A stretch of DNA of 64,000 bases from Nocardia fusca NBRC 14340. GTDB lineage: Bacteria > Actinomycetota > Actinomycetes > Mycobacteriales > Mycobacteriaceae. The position numbers and the translations under genes were made by a program. The number at the start of each line of letters is the position of its first letter. The first letter of the stretch is position 1. The notes under the pieces were generated by a model. The model ran no database searches and was not told the origin of the DNA. It was given only the letters and a program-made list of their open reading frames with translations. The stretch spans positions 46,030 through 110,029 of the forward strand of contig NZ_BDCU01000054.1 in NCBI RefSeq assembly GCF_001618425.1. The letters are read 5' to 3'. Positions 34,459-43,118 of this stretch are shown piece by piece.

Positions 34459-35532
34459 TCACGACGTGGACAGCTCGGCGCGCACGGCGTCGGCGACCGG
34501 CGCGAACCGGTCGTCGGCGAACCAGCCGCGCACATCCACCGCCTCCGGATACACACCGAGCTGGTGAAAGTTGTCGGCCAGATCCTGGGTGCCGTCGACG
34601 GCATCCTGTCCGATCACACCGAAATCTCCCGCGCCCGAGTACGAGAGGCGCCGCTGCTGGACCAGGTCGTAGTAGACCTCCTTTTCCAAGGTGGAGTCGC
34701 CGAATCCGCCCAGCGCCGCGAATTCGGCGACCGCGGTCTCCGGGTTCGCTTCGATCCAGCGCTGCGCATCCCGGACATTGCGGACCAGGGTGGCGACTTC
34801 GCGCGGATGGTCGAAGGCGAACCGTTCGGAGGCGACGAAGAACGCGTAGTCGTAGGTGCGTACTCCGGGCAGTACATCGGCATCGTGTTTGCGCCGGGCG
34901 AGTTCGATGGTGGGCTGCCAGTTGATCCAGGCGTCGACATGCCGCTGCGCGAACGCGGCTTCCGCGTCGGCGGCGGTGAGGTTGACGTACTCGATATCGT
35001 CGATCGTCAGCCCGGCGGACTCCAGATACTTGACGAGACTGTAGGTCCCGGTGGTGCCCTGGTGATCGGCTACCCTGCGGCCGGCGAGATCGGCCGCGGA
35101 CTTGATGACGGAACCCTTGTGGACCAGGATGTCGACCTCGTTCGCCGGCAGCGGATAGGCGACCAGCGGCACCACCGGCACACCGCCGCCGATGGCGTAG
35201 ATGACCGCGGTCGCGGTGGCGAAGGAGAACTCGATACTGCCGGCCTTGATCGCTTCCATGACCGGGAGCGACGCGGGGAACCCGGTCGGGAACGAAACCG
35301 GCAACCCTACCTCGGCGCTCACGTCGAAACCGCCGAGCCGGTGCGACAGGATCGTGCCCGGTTCGGCCTTACCGTCGCCGATCAGGGCGTACCGGATCTC
35401 GGTCAGCGCCGCGGGCGCCGAGGAACCCGGTCCGCAGGCCGACAGGGCCGCGGCGCCGGCGACGCCGAGCGCACCGAGACCGGTGACCTTCAGGAACCCA
35501 CGCCTGTTCAGCGATAACGGTGACGTGCTCAT
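34459..35532 (-). CDS. ABC transporter substrate-binding lipoprotein (SsuA/NMT1 family)
   Basis: A 357-residue periplasm-side binding protein. The signal carries both a twin arginine (NRRGFLKVTGLGALG) and a lipobox (LSAC), so it is probably Tat-exported and lipid-anchored. The mature domain shows the SsuA/TauA layout: PVMEAIKAGSIEFSFATATA, VHKGSVIKSAADLAGRRVA, YLESAGLTIDDIEYVNL and HVDAWINWQPTIELA. ATG 35532 overlaps the ATPase stop (ATGA). It should capture an aliphatic sulfonate-like or related ligand for the adjacent permease. Confidence 0.87.
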   Translation of the reverse strand: MSTSPLSLNRRGFLKVTGLGALGVAGAAALSACGPGSSAPAALTEIRYALIGDGKAEPGTILSHRLGGFDVSAEVGLPVSFPTGFPASLPVMEAIKAGSIEFSFATATAVIYAIGGGVPVVPLVAYPLPANEVDILVHKGSVIKSAADLAGRRVADHQGTTGTYSLVKYLESAGLTIDDIEYVNLTAADAEAAFAQRHVDAWINWQPTIELARRKHDADVLPGVRTYDYAFFVASERFAFDHPREVATLVRNVRDAQRWIEANPETAVAEFAALGGFGDSTLEKEVYYDLVQQRRLSYSGAGDFGVIGQDAVDGTQDLADNFHQLGVYPEAVDVRGWFADDRFAPVADAVRAELSTS

Positions 35533-36284
35533 ACTGTGGTGCCTTTCCGGGATTGCCGCACCGAACGGTCGGCGGCGAGGAGATCGTCGAGGAGACGCTG
35601 CTCGAGATCGGCGAGCTGTGCGTCGCCGCGGCGGCGTGGCCTGGGCTGCTCGACGGTGAGGTCGGTGGTGATCCCTTCCGCGGTCAGCAGCAGCACCCGA
35701 TCGGCCAGCATCAGCGCTTCTTCGACATCGTGGGTGACCAGTACGACGGTCCGCGGATCCTGTGCCAGCAGCGATTCGACGAGTCCGTGCATATTCACCC
35801 TGGTGATGGCGTCCAGGGCGCCGAACGGCTCGTCCAGCAGCAGGATATCGGGATGATGCAGCAGCGCCCGTGCCAGCGCGACCCGCTGCCGCTGACCGCC
35901 GGAAAGCTCTGCGGGCCAGTCCTTCTCCCGGCCCGCGAGGCCGACCCGGTCGAGCAGCCGGCGTGCCGCGTCCTCCCGGCGCCGGGTCGCCAGCGTGACA
36001 TTGCCGAGCACCGATTTCCACGGCAGCAGGCGGTCCTCCTGGAACATCATCCGGGCCGAATAGGAGGACGCGCCGACCGGTGTCACCGTCCCCTCGGTGG
36101 GCGCCTCGAGTTGCGCGAGCAGGCGCAGCAGACTCGATTTGCCGACACCGCTCGGACCGACCACAGCGACGAACTGGCCCGGTTCGACCGTGAGGTCCAG
36201 GTCACGCAGAACCCAGTTGTCTCGGTACCGGATACCTGCCCCGCGCAGCGTCAGGCCCACTCGCTGCTTCGTCCGCTCGCTCAC
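35529..36284 (-). CDS. ABC transporter ATP-binding protein (SsuB/TauB family)
   Basis: A 251-residue ATPase with a complete set of motifs: Walker A GPSGVGKSSL, Q-loop MMFQEDRLLPW, signature LSGGQRQR, Walker B LLLDEPFGALD and the switch His in VTHDVEEAL. GTG 36284 overlaps the permease stop (GTGA) and its own stop overlaps the binding-protein start. It drives import through the adjacent permease. The LLPW after the Q-loop is typical of nitrate/sulfonate/taurine importers. Confidence 0.9.
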   Translation of the reverse strand: MSERTKQRVGLTLRGAGIRYRDNWVLRDLDLTVEPGQFVAVVGPSGVGKSSLLRLLAQLEAPTEGTVTPVGASSYSARMMFQEDRLLPWKSVLGNVTLATRRREDAARRLLDRVGLAGREKDWPAELSGGQRQRVALARALLHHPDILLLDEPFGALDAITRVNMHGLVESLLAQDPRTVVLVTHDVEEALMLADRVLLLTAEGITTDLTVEQPRPRRRGDAQLADLEQRLLDDLLAADRSVRQSRKGTTV

Positions 36285-37117
36285 GATCGCACCTTCCGCA
36301 TCGTCGGATTCCAGCGCAGGGCCCGGCGCTCGACGAGCCGGGTGATCTGATCGGCGAGCAGACCGGCGAAGGCATAGAGCACGATCGCCAGCACGATACG
36401 GTCGGTGCGCAGCATCTCCCGGCCGTTCTGCGCCAGATATCCGATGCCCTCGCGGGTCGCGATGGTCTCGGCGACCACGAGCGTGAGCCACGCGACGCCC
36501 AGCGCGTACCGGATCCCGGTCAGGATCATGGGCATCGCGCCCGGCACCACGACGTGACGGATGAGTCCCCAGCGGGTGAGTCCGTAGGAGCTGCCCAACT
36601 GGATGAGTTTCTCGTCGACGGTGCGGATTCCGCTCACGGTGTTGAGGTAGACCGGGAAGATCACCCCGAGGGTGACCAGCACCACACGCGGTGTCTCGCC
36701 GATACCGAACGCCGCGATGAGCAGCGGCACCAGCGCCAGATGCGGCAGCGCCCGCACCATCTGCAGACTCCGGTCGAACACACCCTCCGCCAGCCGGGAC
36801 AGTCCGACCGCGAAGCCGAACGCGAGACCGATGGCGGCGCCGATACCGAAACCGATCGCCACCCGGCGCAGGCTGACCAGGATGTGGTCCGGTAGTTCGC
36901 CGCTGCGCCACAGCGCGCCGGCGGTATCGAGCACCACGGACGGTGCGGGCAGGACCGCCGGCGAGATGATCCCGGCGCGCGAGGTCCACTGCCAGGCCGC
37001 GACGATGAGCACCGGCACCACCCAGGGCAGCAGCGCGCGCGGATTCCAGCCGAACCTGCTGGTCAGCGCCTGTCGCCGCGGTGCGGCCGGAGCCGCCGCG
37101 GCCACCGATCCGGTCAT
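36281..37117 (-). CDS. ABC transporter permease (SsuC/TauC family)
   Basis: A 278-residue inner-membrane permease with about six helices. The coupling loop has SSYGLTRWGLIRHVVVPGAMP with the family EAA-type G, and VRALPHLALVPLLIAAFGIGE is characteristic of sulfonate/nitrate/taurine permeases. ATG 37117 is used: no start codon in frame lies close upstream. It is the first gene of the five-gene operon, facing the divergent GntR regulator across about 175 bases that hold a palindromic operator candidate. Confidence 0.9.
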   Translation of the reverse strand: MTGSVAAAAPAAPRRQALTSRFGWNPRALLPWVVPVLIVAAWQWTSRAGIISPAVLPAPSVVLDTAGALWRSGELPDHILVSLRRVAIGFGIGAAIGLAFGFAVGLSRLAEGVFDRSLQMVRALPHLALVPLLIAAFGIGETPRVVLVTLGVIFPVYLNTVSGIRTVDEKLIQLGSSYGLTRWGLIRHVVVPGAMPMILTGIRYALGVAWLTLVVAETIATREGIGYLAQNGREMLRTDRIVLAIVLYAFAGLLADQITRLVERRALRWNPTMRKVRS

Positions 37118-37201
37118 CGGCGGTCTTCGTTCACTTGCGGATACATGACTCTCCTGTCGTGCTTCTCCAGGCACGGTAGAGCCGCCGCATGCAACTGTCG
37201 C

Positions 37202-37217
37202 CAGTTGTATACAGCTG
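37202..37217. promoter_or_regulatory. Candidate GntR operator (16-bp near-perfect palindrome)
   Basis: CAGTTGTATACAGCTG reads the same on both strands except for one pair (T/G at positions 4 and 13). Its TTGTATACA core resembles sites bound by FCD-type GntR regulators. It lies between the divergent permease operon (start 37117) and the GntR gene (start 37293), about 75 bases before the latter, so one bound regulator could control both. Confidence 0.6.
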
Positions 37218-37292
37218 CGTTCAGAAGTCTGTTCTTCGCGCCGCCACTGTGATATCGGTGAACGATCGCGTCCCCGCTCCGAGGAGAACCCC

Positions 37293-37928
37293 ATGCCCGA
37301 ATCCCGTGATTCATCGGATTCGCCGTACCGCCGGTTGCGCTCCCGCATCGTCGGCGGGACCTACCCGCCCGGCACCCTGCTGGTCCCGGCGAATGTCGGA
37401 GCGGACCTCGGCGTCTCCCGCACCCCGGTGCGGGAAGCACTGATGCGGCTGGAGGTCGAGGGACTGATGACGAAGGAGACACGCGGTTTCGTCGTCCGGG
37501 TCCGCACACCGGAGGAGATCCTCGATATCTGCGAAGCACGAATCGCCCTGGAAGCCACCGTCGCCCGCAGCGCGGCTGCCCGCCGCACCGAGTTCGATCT
37601 CGCCAAACTCCAGCACCTGCTGGACTCCACCCGGGGACTCAGCGGCCAGGAACGGCTCGACCGACACGCGGAATGGCATGTCGCACTACGTCATGCCGCC
37701 CACAACACGACCACGCTGGAACTGATGGCCCTCCTCGATGCCCGCCTGCGGGTCTACGACGGCGCGGGCTCGCGCACCAGGGACAACCTGGATCTCATCG
37801 AGGACGAACACATCCAGATCTTCGAGGCGATCCGCGACCGCGACCCCGAACGCGCGGCGAAAACCATGGAGACCCACCAATCCCGCACCCGCGACCTGCG
37901 CCTCGCCGAGATGACCCACCGGCGCTGA
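37293..37928 (+). CDS. GntR family regulator, FCD (FadR) subgroup
   Basis: A 211-residue regulator. The winged helix-turn-helix spans residues 10-75 (SPYRRLRSRIVGGTYPPGTL, GADLGVSRTPVREALMRLEV). The all-helical FCD sensor domain follows (EARIALEATVARSAA, and metal-binding-type D/H positions in DRHAEWHVALRHAAHN and EDEHIQIFEAI). GAGGAG lies upstream of ATG 37293. It diverges from the SsuCBA-like/monooxygenase/OsmC operon and is its probable regulator, with the imported compound or a product as ligand. Confidence 0.88.
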   Translation: MPESRDSSDSPYRRLRSRIVGGTYPPGTLLVPANVGADLGVSRTPVREALMRLEVEGLMTKETRGFVVRVRTPEEILDICEARIALEATVARSAAARRTEFDLAKLQHLLDSTRGLSGQERLDRHAEWHVALRHAAHNTTTLELMALLDARLRVYDGAGSRTRDNLDLIEDEHIQIFEAIRDRDPERAAKTMETHQSRTRDLRLAEMTHRR

Positions 37929-38129
37929 CCGGACCACGCCGGGATCGCCGAACGCGCCGACCCCCCGTTCCAATCGTGGGCGCGTCCTCTCGGCCCATCC
38001 CACGATGGCCACCCGGGCCCGCCCCACCGACACAACGGCGGACCCGGCAGCGAATCGTTCGCACTCCGAACACAAACGACCGGATCGGCGCGCCGCCTCG
38101 CGCCGCCCGGCGGGAGCCCCTCCCCCGGT

Positions 38130-39308
38130 TCAGATCATCGAGCGGTGCATGCCCTGCGGTTCTCCACCCAACTGTGTCAGTGCCGAGGCGTGGAAGATGG
38201 AGCCGGGCACATGGATCGCGTGCGCCAGGCCGGCATGCGCGTCCCGGAAGAACCGTTGCATGGGGAATCGGTAGTGCAGCGCCCCGCCACCGGACCTGGC
38301 GAAGATCTCGTCCACCGCGCGGACCGCGCGCCATGCCGCCGCGGTCTGGGTGCGCCGGCCGATCGCGCGTTCTTCGAAGCCGATCTCCCGGCCCTTTTCC
38401 GTACTGTCCCAGAACCGGTCGACGTTCTCGAGCAGCGCCGCCCGGGAGGCGGCGATTTCGGCGGCCGCCTCCCCGATCGCGAACAGCACGTACGGGTCCT
38501 CCTTGATCGGGATACCGGTCACCGCGACCCGCTCGCGCTGGGCGGCGATATGGCAGGCCAGTGCTCCCTCGGCGATGCCGATCACCGCGGAGGTGATACC
38601 CAGCGGGAACATGCAGGAGAAGGGCATCTGGTACAGGGTTTCGGTCCGGCCCGCCCGGCGCACGGCGGTACCGTCCATCACCTCCGCGGCCGAGAGTGTG
38701 CGGTAGGCGGGAACGAACGCGTTCTGCACGAGCAGATCCTTGGACCCCGTGCCGCGCAACCCGATCACATCCCAGGAGTCCGCGACGATCTCGTAATCGG
38801 ACCGGGGCAGGATCACGTGCAGCGAATCGGGCGGCAGTACCGGCTTCCCGGCAGCATCGCCGACCAGCGCACCCAGGAACGCCCACTGACAGTGGTCGGT
38901 CCCGGAGGAGAACGACCAGCGTCCGTTGAGCAGGTAGCCGCCGTCGACGGGGGTCGCCACGCCCATCGGCGCGTACGGTGACGCGACCCAGGTGTCCGGA
39001 TCGGTGCCCCAGATCTCCTCCTGCACCCGGGGATCGGCGAAGGCTAGCTCCCACGGGTGCACACCGACGATACCGGTGACCCAGCCCGCCGCCCCGTCCA
39101 TCGCGGCGATGGTCATGGTGGTCTCCGCGAATTCCCGGGGATGGCATTCGAGTCCGCCGTATGTTTTCGGCTGTAGCATCCGTATCGCACCGGATTCACG
39201 GAGTCGGCGCGCCGAGGTGTCGGCGAGGCGCATGAGCCGGTCGCCTTCGGTTCCCGCGGCGCGGATTTCTTCCGCGTACTGCTCGATCCGGTCCGTTACC
39301 TGCCCCAT
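38130..39308 (-). CDS. Group D flavin monooxygenase (HsaA/DszC-like, acyl-CoA dehydrogenase fold)
   Basis: A 392-residue oxygenase component with the acyl-CoA dehydrogenase fold. It shows LQPKTYGGLECHPREFAETT, AAMDGAAGWVTGIVGVHPWE, GRWSFSSGTDHCQWAFLGAL, VIGLRGTGSKDLLVQNAFVP and a C-terminal GGGALHYRFPMQRFFRDAHA, all typical of HsaA, HpaB-type C2 and DszC/SfnB monooxygenases. These take reduced flavin from a partner reductase. No reductase is adjacent. ATG 39308 begins the recognised domain. It follows the IclR gene by 132 bases on the same strand and is probably co-regulated. An aromatic or heterocyclic substrate is likely. Confidence 0.85.
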   Translation of the reverse strand: MGQVTDRIEQYAEEIRAAGTEGDRLMRLADTSARRLRESGAIRMLQPKTYGGLECHPREFAETTMTIAAMDGAAGWVTGIVGVHPWELAFADPRVQEEIWGTDPDTWVASPYAPMGVATPVDGGYLLNGRWSFSSGTDHCQWAFLGALVGDAAGKPVLPPDSLHVILPRSDYEIVADSWDVIGLRGTGSKDLLVQNAFVPAYRTLSAAEVMDGTAVRRAGRTETLYQMPFSCMFPLGITSAVIGIAEGALACHIAAQRERVAVTGIPIKEDPYVLFAIGEAAAEIAASRAALLENVDRFWDSTEKGREIGFEERAIGRRTQTAAAWRAVRAVDEIFARSGGGALHYRFPMQRFFRDAHAGLAHAIHVPGSIFHASALTQLGGEPQGMHRSMI

Positions 39309-39440
39309 GGCCCAACTTCCTGTTCGATGTCCCGCGCAGACGCGTACACCCACGTCTTCCCGCTGCCGAGGCTGCCGGCCGTGTCGCTGTTCTGTCACAG
39401 AGCCTTCCGATGAGCGAGACGATCACCGGAGTCCGGCGGC

Positions 39441-40283
39441 TCAGTGCGATCCCAGCGCCTCCAGCGGTCGAACGCCTGTGTGCGGATCCGTCCGGTCGCC
39501 CGGGCCGGGGAAGAGGGTGCGCGAGATCTCGCGGGACAGGTTCACCACCAGCGGCGCGACCCGGTCGATTCGCGCGGTGCGCGCGTCACCGCACAGTGAG
39601 ACCGCGGCGACCGGACCGGCGTCACCGCGCACCGCGGCGCCGACACAGGCCACCCCGGGCGCCGATTCGCTGTCGTCGAAGGCGAGCCCGCCGCGCAGCC
39701 GGATACGACTGAGCTCGCGGTGCAGCATCGCGCGCTCGGCGATCGTATTGCCGGTGCGGCGGGGCAGCGCCGGGCGATAGAGGCGATCGACCGACTCCGG
39801 TTCCAAACCCGCCAGAATCGCTTTCCCACCGGCCGTGCAGTAGGCGGGGGCGGATCCCCCCACCCGGGAGGGCAATCGGGCGGCGAACCGCCCACCGACC
39901 TTGTCGAGATAGACGGTGTCGCCGCCGTCGAGCACCGTCAGGTGCACCACCAGTCCGGTCCGCAGATGCAGTTCGTGCAGCAGCGGGGCCGCCGCTGCCC
40001 GGATCCGGTCGTGCCCGTCACCGCCGAGTCCGCGGGCGCGGCGGCCCAGCGCGTACCCCAGGGAGGTGTGCTCGACCCAGCAGGACTCGGTGAGCTGGTG
40101 CAGGATGCGGTAGACGGTGGAGCGCGGCAGCCGCGCACGCCGCGCGACCTCCTCGAGGGACAGCCGCGAGCTCCGATTGTCGAACGCATCCAGGATCCGG
40201 GTCATCCGCTCGACCATGGACAGCGGCAGGTCCGGTTTGCCGGTCTGCTCGGCGATACCGTTCCCCGAATCAATGATGGTCAT
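39441..40283 (-). CDS. IclR family transcriptional regulator
   Basis: A 280-residue regulator. The N-terminal winged helix-turn-helix is in SMVERMTRILDAFDNRSSRL and LSLEEVARRARLPRSTVYRI. The C-terminal effector domain has LLHELHLRTGLVVHLTVLDG, PAYCTAGGKAILA and GLAFDDSESAPGVACVGAAV, the usual ligand-pocket segments. ATG 40283 has GGAG 6 bases upstream; TTG 40295 is the alternative. It stands upstream of the monooxygenase gene on the same strand, and divergent from the acyl-CoA ligase gene, so it may control both. Confidence 0.88.
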   Translation of the reverse strand: MTIIDSGNGIAEQTGKPDLPLSMVERMTRILDAFDNRSSRLSLEEVARRARLPRSTVYRILHQLTESCWVEHTSLGYALGRRARGLGGDGHDRIRAAAAPLLHELHLRTGLVVHLTVLDGGDTVYLDKVGGRFAARLPSRVGGSAPAYCTAGGKAILAGLEPESVDRLYRPALPRRTGNTIAERAMLHRELSRIRLRGGLAFDDSESAPGVACVGAAVRGDAGPVAAVSLCGDARTARIDRVAPLVVNLSREISRTLFPGPGDRTDPHTGVRPLEALGSH

Positions 40284-40335
40284 CGACTTCTCCAAAAGCG
40301 CTGCTCAGAAGCCTTTCATAGGCAAAAACTGAAAT

Positions 40336-40349
40336 TGATTCTCGAATCA
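40336..40349. promoter_or_regulatory. Candidate IclR operator (perfect inverted repeat)
   Basis: TGATTC and GAATCA are exact inverted repeats separated by TC. The site lies 53 bases upstream of the IclR start and about 250 bases from the divergent ligase start. The AT-rich composition stands out from the surroundings, as expected for an operator over a promoter. Confidence 0.5.
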
Positions 40350-40597
40350 CAGTAACACCCGGCAGCTCCCGCGGAGCGGAAACGACGAGTTACCCGCAAG
40401 CACAGCTCGTGACCCGGTCCGGACCGGTCCGGCGACCGCCGCGCGTACCTCTCCCCCGTGGACCTGCCCGCCCCCGCGGGACCAGCGCGCCCGACCCCCG
40501 GACCGTGGTCTCGCTCAGTGGCAACGTCCGCAGGTCTTCCCGGCGCGCCGTGAGAGGTTGTCAGCCGCTACGCACCGTGAACGAGAGGGTCGCCACC

Positions 40598-42262
40598 ATG
40601 ACGACACCGGCAGACGCACAGCAGCGCCTCAATGAAGTCATCACGCGGCTGACCGGACCGGGTGGCCGGTTCGAGATCACCGCGGAAGAGGTGCTCGGCG
40701 CCACCATGCCCGTGCTGCGGCATCGCGGGCGCGCGGTCGGCGACCTGGTGGCCGCGTCCCGGGCCTGGAAGGACCGCGACTACCTGGTGACCGCCGACCG
40801 GCGTATCTCCTATGACCAGCACGCCGATGCCGTCGCCGCGCTGGCCACCGCATTGCGCGACGAGTACGGGGTGGGCCGGGGCGACCGAGTCGCGCTGCTG
40901 GCCGCCAACTGTCCCGAATGGGTGACGGCGTTCTGGGCCGCACAGTGCCTGGGTGCCGTCGCTGTCGGGCTGAACAGCTGGTGGATGCCCCGCGAGATCG
41001 AGTACGGACTCCGGCACAGCCGCCCGCGGGTGCTGATCGTCGATGCCAAACGTGCCGCTCTCCTGGCCGATATCGATACCGCGGAAATCGCCGTGCTCAC
41101 CGTCGAGGCCGACGTTCCGCGGCTCGTCGCGGCCCACTCCGGCGCCGAATTGCCCCGGGCCGAGGTCGACGAGGACGATCCATCGGTCATCCTCTACACC
41201 AGCGGCACCAGCGGCCGGCCCAAAGGCGCGCTGCATTCCCAGCGCAACCTGCTCGCGGTCGTCGACTACCACCGCTTCTCCGACGCCATGGCGGCGGCGT
41301 TCACCGGACACGCCTACTCCGACACCGAGCCGAGTCAGCTGCGCTATCTGCTGACCTCACCGCTGTTCCATATCGCCGGCCTGCACAACCTGGTGGTGCC
41401 ACGACTGGCGACCGGGAGCACCGTGGTGATGTACCAGGGCGCGTTCGCCGCGGATACGGTGCTGGGACTGATCGAACGGGAACGAGTCACGAACTGGGGT
41501 GCGGTGCCGACCATGGCCACACGCCTGCTCGAGCACGACGATATAGACAACTACGATCTTTCGTCGCTGACGGCATTCGCGCTCGCCTCGGCCCCGTCGT
41601 CGATCGCGCTCAAAGACCGGCTGCGGCAGCGGTTCCCGTTCGCCCGCGACGCCCTGGTCGACAGCTACGGGCTCACCGAATGCAGTACCGCCATCGCGGT
41701 CGCCACGACCGCCGAGCTCGAGCAGTACCCCGGTACGCTCGGCCGGCCTATTCTCACGGTATCGGTCGAGATCCGTGACCCGTTCGGGGAGCGTGTCCCC
41801 GACGGCACCGAGGGCGAGGTGTGCGTGCGCAGCCCCTTCGTCATGCTCGGCTACTGGGCGGACGAGGCGGCCACCGCCGCTGCGATCACCCCGGACCGCT
41901 GGTTGCGCACCGGCGATTTCGGCGTCCTGGAGGACGGCCGGCTGCGGTTGACCGGCCGCCGCTCGGACCTGATCCTGCGCGGCGGCGAGAACGTGTACCC
42001 CACCGAGATCGAGCAGTGCCTGGACGAACATCCCGCCGTCGCGGAGTGCGCCGTCGTGGGTGTTCCGCACGAGGATCTGGGGCAGGAGGTGGCGGCGATC
42101 GTCGTGGTACGCCCGGGGGCGAGCGTCGACGAGGCGCGAATGCACGAGTACGCCGCCGCGCGGCTGTCGTATTACAAAGTGCCCGGCCGCTGGCGGATCA
42201 CCACCGAGCCGCTGCCGCGCAACGCCACCGGGAAGGTGATCCGGCGCGGTCTCACCGCCTGA
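40598..42262 (+). CDS. Class I adenylate-forming acyl-CoA ligase
   Basis: A 554-residue ANL-superfamily enzyme that activates a carboxylic acid as an adenylate and passes it to CoA. The phosphate-binding loop is YTSGTSGRPKG (200-210), followed by the substrate-pocket region DSYGLTECSTAIAV. The hinge and adenine region is RWLRTGDFGVLEDGRLRLTG, then LILRGGENVYPTEIEQCL and the C-terminal catalytic Lys in NATGKVIRRGL. ATG 40598 has GAGAGGGT upstream. It lies divergent to the IclR gene and overlaps the convergent TetR gene by 11 bases. Likely substrates are medium-chain or aromatic acids. Confidence 0.88.
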   Translation: MTTPADAQQRLNEVITRLTGPGGRFEITAEEVLGATMPVLRHRGRAVGDLVAASRAWKDRDYLVTADRRISYDQHADAVAALATALRDEYGVGRGDRVALLAANCPEWVTAFWAAQCLGAVAVGLNSWWMPREIEYGLRHSRPRVLIVDAKRAALLADIDTAEIAVLTVEADVPRLVAAHSGAELPRAEVDEDDPSVILYTSGTSGRPKGALHSQRNLLAVVDYHRFSDAMAAAFTGHAYSDTEPSQLRYLLTSPLFHIAGLHNLVVPRLATGSTVVMYQGAFAADTVLGLIERERVTNWGAVPTMATRLLEHDDIDNYDLSSLTAFALASAPSSIALKDRLRQRFPFARDALVDSYGLTECSTAIAVATTAELEQYPGTLGRPILTVSVEIRDPFGERVPDGTEGEVCVRSPFVMLGYWADEAATAAAITPDRWLRTGDFGVLEDGRLRLTGRRSDLILRGGENVYPTEIEQCLDEHPAVAECAVVGVPHEDLGQEVAAIVVVRPGASVDEARMHEYAAARLSYYKVPGRWRITTEPLPRNATGKVIRRGLTA

Positions 42263-42872
42263 ACGACTCCGGCCACTCCGCGAGCAGCAGATCGCACGCC
42301 GTCCGCAGGTCCGCTTCGGCGTCGGCGATGGTGATCCGGCCGTTGAGACACGACTGGATGATGCCGAAGACCGAATGGATCAGTACCCGCAGCAGCCGGG
42401 CATCCCGTTCGGTGACCTGCTCGATCCCGGCGGCGTCGTACAGCAGTTGCCGGAAATTGCGGTCCACCCCGGCCGTATCCGGCACCGCGGACGCCCGGGC
42501 CGCGCTGTTGGACTGGATCATCGCGGTGGCCAGCAGTGGCCGGCCCAGCAGTACGCGAACCACCTGCAGCAATCTGTCGTGGACCGCGTCCCGGGCGCTG
42601 CGCTCCGGGTGGGACCCCCGGGCGTACTTCGCGCGCATCCGGTCGATCTGGTCGAGCATGACCGCCACGAACAAATGGGTTTTGGACGGGAAGTACCGGT
42701 ACAGGGTGGCGACCGCGACACCCGCGAGTTTGGCCACCTCGTGCATCTGGACTCGGTCGAGTTCCTTGTCGGTGGCCAGCGTCGCGGCGGCGTCGAGGAT
42801 CCGGCCCACACGGGCACGCTGCTCGGTGGAACTCGGTGCCGCGGCATCGCGTGTCTCGGCGATCCTCGGCAT
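42252..42872 (-). CDS. TetR family regulator, KstR-like
   Basis: A 206-residue regulator. The DNA-binding domain RVGRILDAAATLATDKELDR, QMHEVAKLAGVAVATLYRYF, PSKTHLFVAVM is close to KstR, the repressor of cholesterol catabolism in mycolata, in its QMxxVAxxAxVAVxTLYRYFPSK stretch. The C-terminal ligand domain is less conserved. ATG 42872 has GGAAGGGGAG upstream; the GTG at 42893 lies further out. It is convergent with the ligase gene. Whether it controls that gene or steroid genes elsewhere cannot be told here. Confidence 0.85.
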   Translation of the reverse strand: MPRIAETRDAAAPSSTEQRARVGRILDAAATLATDKELDRVQMHEVAKLAGVAVATLYRYFPSKTHLFVAVMLDQIDRMRAKYARGSHPERSARDAVHDRLLQVVRVLLGRPLLATAMIQSNSAARASAVPDTAGVDRNFRQLLYDAAGIEQVTERDARLLRVLIHSVFGIIQSCLNGRITIADAEADLRTACDLLLAEWPESFRR

Positions 42873-43118
42873 AACTCCCCTTCCTCGTCCCACCTCCCGG
42901 TATCCGTCCCGCCGGCACCGGCCGCCCGAGACCGGCAGCGGACTTCTTCCTCGGGTGAGACCGTCCGCCGCGGAGTCGACGCTACCGACCCGGCACCACC
43001 GCCCGGTGGCCGCGGTCCCGGCCAGTGAGAGCGCCGGCCGCGAGCCCGGCCACGGCCTCCTATGTGGCCGCGAAATGGGGTGTGACCGGTCTGCCGGGCC
43101 GGCCGCGGGGATGCCCGA

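Noticed and set aside
38060..38130. A terminator between the GntR and HsaA-like genes
   Set aside because: GC-rich inverted pieces are present but contain several mismatches, so no stable hairpin could be defined with confidence.
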